Source: Prorocentrum cordatum (Eukaryota; Sar; Dinophyceae; Prorocentrales; Prorocentraceae). Taken from it: a stretch of DNA of 64,000 nt. The notes under the pieces are model-generated. The model saw nothing but the letters and a program-made list of their open reading frames with translations, made no database searches and was not told where the DNA came from. The translations under genes were made by a program, and so were the position numbers. Of this stretch, positions 9,866 through 20,022 are shown one piece after another; within the stretch, counting starts at the first letter, position 1, and each line of letters begins with the position of its first letter. The stretch covers positions 732,960 to 796,959 of the forward strand of contig CAUYUJ010016060.1 of NCBI GenBank assembly GCA_963575745.1. The letters run 5' to 3'.

Positions 9866-10195
9866 GGCCCCAACAGGCGCGCAAGATGGCCCCAAGAGGC
9901 GTCCATGAGGCCCAAAGAGGCGCCCAAGATGGTCCCAAGAGGCTTCAAGAGGACTCCAAGAGGCCCCCAAGAGGTTCCAGAGAGGCTCCAAGGTGGCTCC
10001 AAGAGACCCCCAAGATGGCCCCAGGAGGCGTTCTAGAGGCCCCAAGAGTCCGCCGTGAGGGTCCAATAAGCCCCCAAGAGGCCCCAAGATGGTTCCAAGG
10101 AGCCCCCCAAAGGCTCTCAAGTGGACCCCAAACCGCGCCAGGAGGCTTCCCCCCTTCCCCAAGAGGACCCCAAGCGGCCCCAGGAAGGCCCCCGA
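9866..10195 (-). repeat. TCTTGGGG-type composite repeat, minus copy
   Basis: Tandem GGCCCCAAGAGG and CCCCAAGATGG motifs. These are the reverse complement of the CCTCTTGGGGCC motifs at 15765-17010, 17395-17885, 29880-30510, 44500-44772 and 45075-45273. Confidence 0.7.
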
Positions 10196-10210
10196 CTGCT
10201 GACGCACATA

Positions 10211-10232
10211 TCCGTAGCCATCTCGGATCAAG
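10211..10232 (+). other. Degenerate dinoSL relic
   Basis: Begins TCCGTAGCCAT and ends GATCAAG; it matches 19 of 22 positions of the dinoflagellate spliced leader with no gap. It lies 22 bp upstream of the ATG at 10255, as expected for the 5' end of a reverse-transcribed trans-spliced mRNA. Confidence 0.65.
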
Positions 10233-10254
10233 GTATCGCCTGTGTTCTTGGATC

Positions 10255-10998
10255 ATGGCTTTGACGGCGAAAGACCTTCACGAGCAGTATGGCCCTGAGC
10301 TGTCGCGGCCTCCCTTGGCCGACTGCGAGAGTGCGTATTATTTGCATCAGGCGCTCCGGGCAAAGGGTATCAATGCTAGTCACCAGGCGTGCAAGACTTG
10401 GTGGGCCAAGTATCGGGTTGTGACTGGCACGGTCAGTATTTCTAGCGCCAAGGAGCTGGAGGAGCAGCACGGCTCTGCCATCCGCCACCTGGGCATTGAG
10501 TATAATACCGCTTTCAAATTATGCCGGGCGCTCCGACAGTTGGATCCACCACTGTATGTGCCAGATAGGGTCGCAACGGCGTGGCTACTGCAGTATTCAT
10601 CCAAAGACACGCTTGTCCAAGTGCAGAACGCTGGCCACTTGGAGACCTGGTATGGAGAACGTATTCGCAAAGACATGCCCGAGGGGACCACTGACGGGGC
10701 CGTCTTGAAGCAGTGGCTCCTGGGACATTTATCTGTATCTGCTAACGCCAGGGTATGCCAGAAGTGGCTCACCGCCAGGGTACGCCAGAGCGGTAGCACT
10801 GCCGTATGCAAGCACCGGCCTTCCCGCCAGCAGGCGTATCGGCAATCTCATTGGGCATCTGGGACCGCACGGGTATCAGCCAGGCCCGCACGTGTATCAG
10901 CCAGGCAGCCGGGCACCCACGCGCCCGCTCCGCGCCATCGCAGACGACGATGCGTCGCGCCTTTAGTATGCTTCTGGATGCGAAGACCATTCGGTTGA
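10255..10998 (+). CDS. Protein with three ~60-residue repeats, function unknown (SL-tagged, probably retroposed)
   Basis: 247 codons from the ATG at 10255, the first ATG in the frame after the SL relic. Residues 4-54, 64-114 and 125-172 are three related units: A-x-x-L-x-x-x-(Y/H)-G near the start (LHEQYG, LEEQHG, LETWYG), a middle helix (HQALRA, CRALRQ, then a weaker LKQWLL), and an end with Trp followed two to three residues later by Leu or Tyr (TWWAKY, TAWLLQY, QKWL). I do not recognise a named family; I have an impression that similar repeats occur in other dinoflagellate proteins. No signal peptide or membrane segment. After about residue 175 the sequence becomes Arg/Ser-rich with a short DNA repeat (GTATCAGCCAGG twice, about 10875-10907), so the natural C-terminus may be lost. 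No in-frame stop interrupts the repeats. Intronless, consistent with retroposition. Confidence 0.6.
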   Translation: MALTAKDLHEQYGPELSRPPLADCESAYYLHQALRAKGINASHQACKTWWAKYRVVTGTVSISSAKELEEQHGSAIRHLGIEYNTAFKLCRALRQLDPPLYVPDRVATAWLLQYSSKDTLVQVQNAGHLETWYGERIRKDMPEGTTDGAVLKQWLLGHLSVSANARVCQKWLTARVRQSGSTAVCKHRPSRQQAYRQSHWASGTARVSARPARVSARQPGTHAPAPRHRRRRCVAPLVCFWMRRPFG

Positions 10999-11758
10999 GT
11001 ATACCCCTACGTGTGACTGGACCTGTTTGCGAAAGCAGGAGAAAGTATGGCACCCCTTTGTGTCCAGAGCCGCGCCGTCTGCGTTCTTCCTTTCTCGCTT
11101 CTCTCCTTTCCTCCTTGTCCTGCTCCTCCTCCCCCTCTTCCGCCTTGGAGCCGTATTGGAACTGTCGATGGCCATCTCCCTTTCTCCCTCGCATGTCTGC
11201 TTGTACATACGTATAATTTCAGAACTTACCGTGCATGCGATCGTTTACAACATGGTGGACCGTGCGTATGTCACGAACCTTGTATACATGTGTTTCTCTC
11301 CCTCCGTCTGGCTGTGCACGCGCGCGTTGGGCACTGAGAGTTAGGATCATAGCGCCATGAGTCTATGAGCAATGCATGCGTCATCCTTGGGACTGTATAA
11401 CATCAGTGTAACACATGTACTTCTGTAATCGCATCCCCACGAATTTGCCCCAAAAATGTGACCAACTATCTTGGCACTGCGTACCATCTCACGTGTACCG
11501 TGTACCACATCATATGTAACAGATGTGATCAACCTCTGTGGGTGTGTACCCCACGCCAGTGTAGTAGCCAGGGTCGTCCGCACGCCACGAAGTGAAGTGT
11601 CCCAACGTCATAGGGCGGGAAGCTGGGTGTGGGTGGTCTCGAAGAGTCGTTTGGATATTTGGTAGAGCTTGAACGGCCCCCCCACGAAGTGGGGGTATTG
11701 GCTGGTGTCGCAAGAAAACCCTGGCACTGGGGAGAACACTGAGCGTTCGGGTAAAATG
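10999..11758. other. No gene recognised
   Basis: A 3' flank with short frames only. 11060-11160 is pyrimidine-rich. 11380-11600 contains scattered TGTACC/ATGTAAC motifs. I found no convincing duplication of the DNA in front of the SL relic that would mark the end of the insertion. Confidence 0.4.
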
Positions 11759-11872
11759 ATTGTTGTTGTTGTTGTTGTTGTTATGATTGGTATTGTTGTT
11801 TTGTTGTTGTTGTTGTTGCTGCTGTTGTTGTTGCTGTTGTTGTTGCTGTTGTTATGGTTGTTGTTGTTGTTG
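11759..11872. repeat. TTG/CTG microsatellite
   Basis: GTTGTTGTT array with GCTG and ATG interruptions. Confidence 0.95.
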
Positions 11873-11873
11873 A

Positions 11874-11938
11874 CGAAACCACTCACTGGCGCCGGCCCCA
11901 CCCCCCCGCGCAACGCAACGCAACGCAACGCAACGCAC
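11874..11938 (+). repeat. Left bracket of satellite block (inverted partner 14402-14480)
   Basis: CGAAACC-CTCACTGG, GCCGG-CCC-CCCCCCG and a pentamer run (CGCAA)5 match the reverse complement of 14402-14480 in the same order. Together they form an inverted pair around 2.5 kb of satellite DNA. Confidence 0.65.
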
Positions 11939-11945
11939 GTTACCC

Positions 11946-13146
11946 CGAATCCTATAGGATGCCCATGGGAATTCTATATGGTCTCTGCGAACCTCATAAG
12001 ATTCCGAAAGACATCCCACATGAATCCTATAGGGCCTTTTACGAATCCAATGGGAATTCCATGGGAATCTTCTTGGAATCGTATGGGGCCTTTTACGAGT
12101 CCTATGGGAATTCCATAGATATCCAATGGGAATCCTATAAGTCCTTTACGAATCCGATTGGAATCCGATAGGAAGCTTGTAGGAAACCTACAGGGCCTTT
12201 AGGATTCCTATTGGAATCCCATAGGAATCCCATGGGAATCCTATAGGGCTTTTCGGATTCCTATGGGAATACCATAGGAAACCTTCGGGAATCCTATAGG
12301 GCCTCTACGAAGCCTGTCGGAGTCCTATAGGGCCTTTACGAATCCTATAGGGATCCTATCGGATTCATATGGGAATCCTAGAGGGCCTCTTACGGATCCT
12401 ATAGGAATGCAGTTGGATTCCTATAGGAATCCTATAGGGACTGATTCCCATGGGAATCCCATAGGAATCCAATGGGTATCCTGTAGGGCCTTTACGAATC
12501 CGATAGGAAGCCGATAGGAAGCCTATAGGAAACCTGTAGGGCTTCTCCGATTCCTAGCGGAATCCCAGAGGAATCCTATAGGGTTTCTGCGAAAACTATA
12601 GGAGTCCGATCGGAATACCATAATCATCCTATAGGGCCTTTACGAATCCTATAGGAACCATATAGCAAACCTATAAGAATCCTATAGGGCCTCTGCGAAT
12701 CGTATAGGATTCTTATAGGAGTCTCATAGGATTCCTATAGGGCTTTCTACGAATCCTATAGGACTCCTATAGGAATCTGATAGGAATCCCGGAGGGCCTT
12801 TACATATCCTATGGGACTCCCCTTCGAAATCCGATAGGGCCTCCACGAATCCTATAAGAATCCTATATGATTTGTATAAGTATCCGATAGGGCCTCCACG
12901 AATCCTCCAGGAATCCCATCGGAATCTTATAGAAATCCTAGAGAGCCTCTACGAATCCTATAGGAGTCCTATGGTAATCCTATGGGATTCCTAAAAGGCC
13001 TTTTCGAATCTTATAGGAACCCTATAGGAGTCCTATAGGAATTATATGGCTTGCTCGAATCCCATAGGAATCCTGCGGGAAGCCTAGGGCTTTTACGAAT
13101 CCTATGGGAGTCATTATTTGGAATATTATGAGGAATCCCATAGGGC
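11946..13146. repeat. CCTATAGG-rich satellite
   Basis: About 1.2 kb built from variants of AATCCTATAGG, GGGCCTTTTACGAATCC and GGGAATCC. CTATAG and CCTATAGG are self-complementary, so every unit carries small palindromes. No gene. Confidence 0.9.
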
Positions 13147-13149
13147 CTC

Positions 13150-13545
13150 TGGCCTCACAGGGAGCTCCTCCGAAGCTTCATTTCGGCACACCCCTCTCGA
13201 GGATCGTGGCCCTGGCCTCAGAGGGAGCTCCTCCGAAGCTTCATTTCGGCACACCCTTCTCGAGGATCGTGGCCCTCCCCTCACAGAGGGTTTCTCCGAA
13301 GCTTCATGTCGGCACACCCCTCAAGCATGATCGTTGCCCTGGCCCCAGAGGGAGCTCCACCGAAGCCTCATTTCGGCACACCCCTCTCGAGGACCGTGGC
13401 ACAGACCCCACAGGGAGCTCCACCGAAGCATCATTTAAGCACACCCCTCTCGAGGACCGTGGCACAGACCCCACGGGGAGGCCCACCGAAGCTTCATTTC
13501 GGCACACTCCTCTCGAGGATCGTGGCCCTGGCCCCACAGGGAGCT
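13150..13545 (+). repeat. 63-bp tandem repeat, about 6.3 copies
   Basis: The CGAAGCTTCA anchor falls at 13171, 13234 and 13297 and continues with a 63-bp step. The unit contains CAGGGAGCTCC, CGAAGCTTCATTTCGGC, ACACCCCTCTCGAGGA and TCGTGGCCCTGGCC. Because 63 is a multiple of three, a 21-residue peptide repeat stays open; I take that as arithmetic rather than evidence of a gene. Confidence 0.9.
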
Positions 13546-13754
13546 CTTTTCGTTCCCGTGCCGGCCCAGCCTCTAACACGCCTCTGCCGTGCAGGAGGCA
13601 CGGCGGCGGATTTGACTCCCGTGGCTCTGGTGGCCTTGTGGCTGACGTGGGCACGCTCCTCTCCCTCTCTTCATGCGTGATTCAAGCCATTTGGGCATGC
13701 GCCTCCCCCCTCTGGGGCAGGCCACTGAGGGACGCCGGGCAACACGCCGGGACC

Positions 13755-14285
13755 CATGGGAATTCTATAGCATCCCTTAGGGATTCTATCGCATCCCTTA
13801 GGGATTCGATCGCATCCCTTGGGGATGCTATAGCATCCCTTCGGGATCCAGTGGCAGCCCTTATGGATTATATAGCATCCCTCAGGGATTCTATAGCATC
13901 CATCAGGGATTCTATAGCATCCCTCAGGGATTCTATAGCATCCTTCAGGGATTCTGTAGCATCCCTCAGGGATTCTATAGCATCCCTTAGGGATTCAATG
14001 GCATCCCTTCAAGGATTATATAGCATCCCCTTAGGGATTCTATAGCATCCCCTTAGGGATTATATCGCATGCGTTTCTAAGGATTATATAGCATCCTTCA
14101 GGAATTTATGGCATCCCTTAGGGATTCTATCTCATCGCTTAGGGATTCTGTAGCAGCCCTTAGGGATTCTACAGCATCCTGTAGGGATTCTATAGCATCC
14201 TTTAGGGATTATATAGCATCCCTTAGGGGTTCTTTAGCATCATTTAGGCCCATAGCATCCCTTAAGGATTCTAGAGCATGCCCGA
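13755..14285 (+). repeat. 21-bp tandem repeat
   Basis: Unit ATAGCATCCC plus TTAGGGATTCT, about 24 copies with scattered changes. It follows the 63-bp array after about 200 bp of GC-rich DNA. Also a multiple of three, giving a DSIASLR peptide repeat in the same frame as the 63-bp array. Confidence 0.9.
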
Positions 14286-14401
14286 AGGTTTCGGCTCGGG
14301 GGAGCGCGCATACTTTCAGCTCGTGGGGATGCGTCGGCTTTATTAAGGATTTCGAAGGATTCCTGGGGATGTTCCAACGGTTTCCGTTGGTTTCTGTTGC
14401 C

Positions 14402-14480
14402 AGCCATCTGTTGCGTTGCGTTGCGTTGCGTTGCGTTGCCGGGGGGGTCCGGGTCCACCAGTGAAATGTTTCGCCACAAG
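14402..14480 (-). repeat. Right bracket of satellite block
   Basis: (GTTGC)5-6, then CGGGGGGGTCCGGGTCCACC and AGTGAAATGTTTCGCC. This is the reverse complement of 11874-11938 with small gaps. Confidence 0.65.
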
Positions 14481-14495
14481 GAGCGAAACAGCGAG

Positions 14496-14522
14496 CTGGT
14501 GGACCCTCACGGGGTCCACCAG
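14496..14522. other. Perfect 11-bp stem hairpin
   Basis: CTGGTGGACCC and GGGTCCACCAG separated by TCACG. Confidence 0.75.
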
Positions 14523-14529
14523 CCGGTTG

Positions 14530-15185
14530 TTTTGCCTTGTTCTTGTTGTCGTTTGTTATCGTCGTCCCACCCGCGACCCACCCGCGACCCACCCCGCGAC
14601 CCACCTCGCGACCCACCCCGCGACCCACCCCGCGACCCACCCGCGACCCACCCCGCGACCTACCCGCGACCCACCCCGCGACCCGCCCGCGACCCACCCG
14701 CCCCATCCGCGACCCACCCGCGACCCACCCCACGACCTACCCGCGACCCACCCCGCGACCCACCCTCAAGGGAGGAAAACCACCCCGACCCGACAACTGA
14801 CGTTTACTAAACGGCCTCGGGTGTTTACGAAACAGCCCTGCCCTGTTCGAGGCATTCCTTGTGTGCGTTTACTAAACGACTTCGCTTGTCGGGGTGATGA
14901 TTACGGGGTGAATTTTCTGCCCTCTACACCCGCGACCCACCCGTGACCCACCAGCGACCCACCCGCGACCCACCCGCGACCCATTTGCGACCCATTTGCG
15001 ACCCACCCGCGACCTACCCACATTGGTTTGACGAAAAAATCGGCGCCTGCGGCGGGCTCGTTATAGAGTTTTTGGCGCCTGCGGCGGGCTTCTCCAGTGT
15101 CTCGCAATCTGCCGACGTCCCCACCGCCCCCTCACTCGTATCCGCATCTGCGGGGTGCTGCGTAAGGTATCGTCGCGCTGGCGGT
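14530..15185 (+). mobile_element. Repeat element with CGCGACCCACC array (inverted copy 62990-63445)
   Basis: Order: a TTGTT-rich lead and TCGTCGTCC, tandem (CGCGACCCACC)n at about 14565-14765, about 150 bp of unrelated sequence, more CGACCCAC repeats (14928-15020), CCCACATTG, GGCGCCTGCGGCGGGCTCG (twice), then CCGACGTCCCC(A/G)CCGCC, CCCTCA and TATCCGCATCTGCGGG. The same order appears in reverse complement at 62990-63445, so this is a bona fide dispersed element rather than simple repeat expansion. No coding capacity. Confidence 0.7.
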
Positions 15186-15254
15186 GTTTCGGAGCGCGGG
15201 GGGGGGGGGGTACTGTTTGTTCCTCGGACCATCTGCCCGATCCGTGCCCCACAG

Positions 15255-15438
15255 AGGTGGATGCAGCTGAGCGGGGCACCGATCAGTTCGAGAGCACACT
15301 GATGGGGGACCTCTACGGCTTTGCGCCTCCGCCCTCGCTGGTGAAGTGCGTGGGCGCCACCCTGGCCGGCTCGATGTTCGCGGTCCTGGGCATGATCGCC
15401 GAGGGCCGCCGCGAGCGGAGGCGCAAGGACCGCGATCA
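15255..15438 (+). CDS. Candidate internal exon, function unknown
   Basis: A short open segment of good coding appearance: VDAAERGTDQFESTLMGDLY, then GFAPPPSLVKCVGATLAGSM, then FAVLGMIAEGRRERRRKDRD. It follows CCGTGCCCCACAG, a fair 3' splice acceptor at 15254, and is followed by GT at 15439. The middle could form a hydrophobic helix (VGATLAGSMFAVLGMI) before a basic stretch, like a tail anchor or amphipathic helix. No family recognised. Flanked by repeats on both sides, so it may be an orphaned exon. Confidence 0.35.
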
Positions 15439-15764
15439 GTGTTTTGCTGTGTGTATATCTGTATTTACTGCATTTACAGTCAACGCGCATAGTAAGGACA
15501 AACGACTTTTTCAAGGGTACCCTTGGGTCCTTGCCTGCCTCAGCCTCTGCGGCCCGTCCCTAGCAATTTGCGCAGGCCAACTTCTCAGGTTCCCTGGGGG
15601 TTTGTCCGCCTGCTGCCCAGAATACTTCAACTTCGGCCTCCAAGGGTCTTGCGTCCTTGCCACGCTTCCTTCCTATACGTTTTCACTGTACAGGTACACA
15701 CATCTAGTCTTTCGGCCCATCCTGCCGCCGCGCCTGGGTTGTCGATCAGAGGCCTCCTGGAAGC
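15439..15764. other. No gene recognised
   Basis: Mixed sequence following the candidate exon. No further exon can be supported. Confidence 0.3.
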
Positions 15765-17010
15765 CTTTCCGAGGCATGTTTGTCGTGTCCTGGGGCCTTT
15801 GGGGGGCCTCTTGGGGCCTCCTCTGGGCCTCTCTGGAGCCTCATAGGGCTTCCTGGGGTTCTCTAGCAGACCTGCTGGCGGTCTCGAGGGTCACCTCTGG
15901 GAGGAGGGCTCGGAATGTCACTTCGTGCTCCCCCTCGTGGGCCCCCTCTTGAAGCCCTCGTGGGCCGCCTTGGGGCCCTCTTTGGCCGCATTGGGGCCCT
16001 CTTGGGACCCCGTTGTGCCGCCACCCTAGTAACCCTCCTCGCTTCTCCTACCCCTTCGTCCCCAGCCCCCCAACCTCCGCGGATTCATCGAAATGTTAGC
16101 GGGTTCGTGATGTCACGGAACACAATTAGTTGTTCTCGGAGGCAATTGGCACAGTATTTCGTTCCGGCGCACCTTTGTTGGACAGGCCTTTTGTGAAGGC
16201 AAGCGCGGCATAGTTCCAGAAGGGTCAGGGCTGATTTGATGTGTGAATGGCTCATCGTCGGCCTCCTTTAGTGTCCTGGCAACCTCTTCGGCCGCTTTTG
16301 GTCCCTCTTAGGGGCATCTTTGGGCGATGGGTCTTGGAGCGTCGGAAGCCCGAAAAGGCGAGAACGCCAACACCGTGCGAAAACAGCATGATAATCATTA
16401 AGGTGGGGGGCCTTTGGAAGGGTCTTCTTGGATCACTCTTGGGGCGGCTCGGTTTGGAGGCCATCTTGGGCGAAGCCGTCTGTAGGACCCTTGTGGACCG
16501 TATTGTTGATCTCTGAGGACGCTCTCGGGCAGTCGTTGCGCCCTGTGGCTGTTGCAAACGCCATACGACCGTGCCTCGAGAGCGTCCGAAAGTGCCCAAG
16601 AGCATTCGGGGGCTGCGGGCTCCTTGAAGAACATGTCCAATACCAGTGTGGAGGGCTCCAAGGGACTCGAGGGCACTCCACCATATGATATGCCCCGAGG
16701 CACGGTGGCCGATGTGTCTATGTACTTGTTGAGTCGCGTCGCTCATTCCACCGGCCCCTGTAGCCTCATCTCGGCCGTTTGCCCGAGGGCTCGTTGTCAA
16801 TGCGGCGCTGCTGGGGTCTCTTGGCATGCGTTTCGGGAGCCTCTTAGAGGTAGTTTTGAAGCCTCTTAAGGTCTCTTGAGGGCCGTTCGGGGGCCCTGGG
16901 GGCCTCTTTCTGGGCATCTAGGGGGTTTCGTGGAGTTTCTTGGGGGCTTGCTGGTGGTTTCGGAGGCGCTCCTTGGGGCGGAAAGCTCGAAATGCCTTCG
17001 TGGGATTGTG
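15765..17010 (+). repeat. TCTTGGGG-type composite repeat cluster
   Basis: Dense CCTCTTGGGGCC motifs with two conserved cores. Core 2 (GGGCTCGGAATGTCACTTCG) lies at about 15904 and its variant GAAAGCTCGAAATGCCTTCG at about 16980. Core 1 (GGAAGCCCGAAAAGGCGAGA) lies at about 16343. An unrelated segment at about 16020-16245 interrupts the first copy. The same cores recur at 17395-17885 and 29880-30510. Confidence 0.7.
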
Positions 17011-17394
17011 CTAGTCGTGAATGCTCATTGTGGGCTTGTCGATGGGGGGAGGGGACATCTGATGCGATGATGAAACCCTCGTGTCCGACGGTGGCGGGCT
17101 TTGAATGCGATCATTGTTTTTTGTTTGTCCAGATGTGCGCTGTCTACTTTCTGAGGCTCGTCTATTTCTTACTTTCTCCCTCTTCGCGCAGTGTGTTCCC
17201 AGGCGTGTGTGTGCGGGGGTAGGCGAATGGATGGAGAGCGTGAGTGGGAGAGATAGACTGCAGGAGGAGGTGAAGGTGGAGAAGGCGTAGTGTGGAGTGA
17301 GGTGGAGCGTAGAGGAGGAGGTGGCGGAGGAGGTGACGGGGGAGGGTGGGGAAAGGAAATAGCATAACAGTGGAGGCCACAGAGGGTCAATTGA
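17011..17394. other. Non-repeat insert between composite repeats
   Basis: Unrecognised sequence with pyrimidine tracts followed by AG at about 17131 and 17190 (possible splice acceptors) and a GGAGGTG-rich end. No gene can be supported. Confidence 0.35.
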
Positions 17395-17885
17395 GAGCCT
17401 CTAGAGGCCTCTTGGAGGCCTCTGGGGACTTCCTAGGGGCATCTTATGACCGAGGGCACGAAAGGCTGTTTCGTGTTTCCCCTCTGGGGCTTCTCTTGGG
17501 ACGGCCTTGGGGCCTTCTTGGGTAGTTTTTGAGTCATTTTGGGCGGTCCTAGAGGTCTCTTGGGCCGTCTTGGGACTGTCTTGGGGTGCTCTTGGGCCCT
17601 CTTGGGGCGATCTTGGGAGCCTCCTGGGCCATCTCAGAGCGTCTGGAAGCAGGAAAAGGAGAAACCCCAAAATGTGGCCAAAACCTAAAGAAATTCAATG
17701 AATTGTGCCTCTTGGGGCCATCTTGGGAGTGCTTTTGAAGTCCATTTGGGGTGTCTGGAGGCCATGGTGGGCGTCTTGGAGCGGTCTTGTGGCATCTCGG
17801 AGCCCTCAAGTCCTATCTTGGGGGCGTCTTAGGGGGCTTCTTGGCTCCTCTTGGGGCTCTCTGGAGGGCGTCGAGGGCAGCGGCC
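17395..17885 (+). repeat. TCTTGGGG-type composite repeat
   Basis: Contains core 2 (GAGGGCACGAAAGGCTGTTTCG, about 17452) and core 1 (GGAAGCAGGAAAAGGAGAAA, about 17645) about 190 bp apart, the same order and spacing as at 30033 and 30238. Confidence 0.7.
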
Positions 17886-18059
17886 AGGAGAAAAGCAATC
17901 TCTGGCAAGGGATCGGCCGGGGTACTTTGCGTCCGGGGACCCCCAGGGGCCGCCCGGCGCGCGCGAAGTAAACAAACTGTACAGCAGTCACTGGAAGTCT
18001 TAGCACGCCTCTGGCCCGTTAGGCCGGCGAACCTACACATAAATGTCATCTTGTATTTG

Positions 18060-18260
18060 CCAGTGTTGACCCCACATATCAGGCTAGTACATTGTGGTTG
18101 TGTACGCTATGCGGTGCAAGCTGTGTGTTGCAAGCAACGTGGTGCAGCATATGTGAGCAGAGTCATCTGGTGCAAGCTGTGTGATGTAAGCTATGCGATG
18201 CTACGTGGGACAATATATGTGGTGCGAACTTTGTGGTGCAAGCTACGTGGCCAGCCCAGC
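18060..18260 (+). repeat. Degenerate TGGTGCAAGCTATG repeat
   Basis: Variants of GTGGTGCAAGCTATGTG at about 15-20 bp steps. Similar DNA fills 63590-63910. Confidence 0.5.
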
Positions 18261-18769
18261 GCACGACGCACCCACCGACGGGCACCAGGCAAACTCAATC
18301 CGCACCCGTCTCAGTACTTCCTCAGGTTTGGTTGGAAGCCCGAGTGCAAGCACTTTTTGGGCAGCATGTACACCATGTTAGTCCACCGCAGTTGCGGATA
18401 AGATTGAATCGGCCCGGGGGTGTCGCGGCGTGGGCGAATCACTCCCACCGCCGTCCCGACCGCGCCGCGACCCACCCGTGACCCACTTGCCCTGTCCGCG
18501 ATCAACCCGTGCCGACGGCGACTAGAACAATCAGAACAAAAATGCGTACGCTACCGTTGGATCCAACACTCGAAGTGTACTTTTCGTGTAGTGATACAAC
18601 TTTCACGCTGCGAATGGGAATTTGGGAACTACCCACCTTTTTGCGCACCCATTCCGGTGTCGAGAACCTGCCACGCCTGCGGTGTTTTACCGTTTCGCGC
18701 GAGCTTGGAGAGTATAGAGACCGCGCTCAGGGACCCGTGGAGGGGACATGTGGGACTATTTGTTTTTCT
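18261..18769. other. No gene assigned
   Basis: GCGACCCACCCGTGACCCAC at about 18466 is a small patch of the CGACCCAC repeat. 18509-18760 has two overlapping frames of fair composition, so coding cannot be decided. Confidence 0.3.
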
Positions 18770-18855
18770 TTGTTTGTTCCTCTCTCTCGTTCTCCCTTTC
18801 TTCCTCTCCCTCTCTCTCTCTCTCTTTTCTTCTCTCTCTCTCTCTCTTTTCTTTT
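18770..18855. repeat. CT microsatellite
   Basis: CTCTCTCT and TTTCTTC tracts. Confidence 0.9.
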
Positions 18856-18869
18856 AGATGGGCCTATCT

Positions 18870-19990
18870 CAAGTCGAATCCCACGAAGTGTGGGTCCACC
18901 TCTAACGGTTCCCCAATAAGAGTTGAGCCATCCGTGCTGAAAATTCGTAAAGGATGGATCACTTCTAGGAGTATCCTATCAGAGGTGGATCCACCTCTAC
19001 TGGGAACTAGTTGGGATGGAGCCACTTGTAATATGATCCGATGCTGGGTTCGTCCACCTTTAAACAATTCAATAGGAGTGGAGCCACCTCTAATATAACC
19101 CCTAGCAGGGATGGAGTTACCTCTCATAAGACATTGTGAGATTTGGATCCCGCTCAAATGGGATCCTCATAAAGGGATGGGCCCACCTCTACTTGAATTC
19201 TATCAGGAATTAGCCCACTTCGAGTAGTATTTCATTAAGCGCGGATTCGGTACACCTCTGATAGAGTCCCTTGGAGACGTGGAGCGACCTCCAACATAAT
19301 CTGATCAAGGATGGGGCCACCTGGGGGATGGGTCCACTTCTGATTGACTCGTCTTGGGGATCGGGAAACCTGTAATCATATCCTATTAAGGATGGAACCG
19401 CTTGTAATACAATCCCATAGTGATGCTGCACTTTTTAAAACAATCCGATTGGACAACCTCTAACAGCGTCCTTACAGGGGTGGTTTCATTTTTCAATACA
19501 GTCTTATTGGGTATGGCGCCACCTCGAAACAAAACCCGATCAGGGGTATTGCCACTTGTACCATAGTCCTCCTTAGAACGGCTTCGCCTCTGACAGAGTC
19601 CTAGCAGGGTAGAAGCCACCTGCAATGTAATCAGATTAGGGATGGGGACGCTTCTGAGATAATCCGATTCGGGAAGACCAATAACCTCTTACACAGTCCT
19701 ACTAGAGGTGGGTCCACCTCTAACATAATCGAATTAATGATGACGCAATCTTTAAGGAACAGACGATCAATGAAGGACTCACAGGTACTAGGCTCCGTTT
19801 AGCGGTGGGCCAACCTCTAACATAATCCTGTGGTAAATGGGGCCACGTGTACAAACACACATCCAGTAAAGGTGGGCCCACCTCGTCGAGAACCTCAGTA
19901 GAAGTGTTCCCTCTTCCACCAGGAACCGATGAAAGAACACCGGTTCCAATATAATGGATCCACCTCCGTTTGGATCCCACTTGTAATGGA
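18870..19990. repeat. Degenerate ~32-bp satellite
   Basis: About 35 units of the type GGGATGGAGCCACCTCTAAT followed by ATAATCC-AT-AG, 30-33 bp each. No gene. Confidence 0.8.
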
Positions 19991-20022
19991 ATCACTTCTT
20001 CCTCCTCCTCCTCCACAATTAC

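Noticed and set aside
13150-14285. CRISPR-like array
   Set aside because: The 63-bp and 21-bp units are direct tandem repeats without unique spacers, no cas genes are present, and the organism is a eukaryote.
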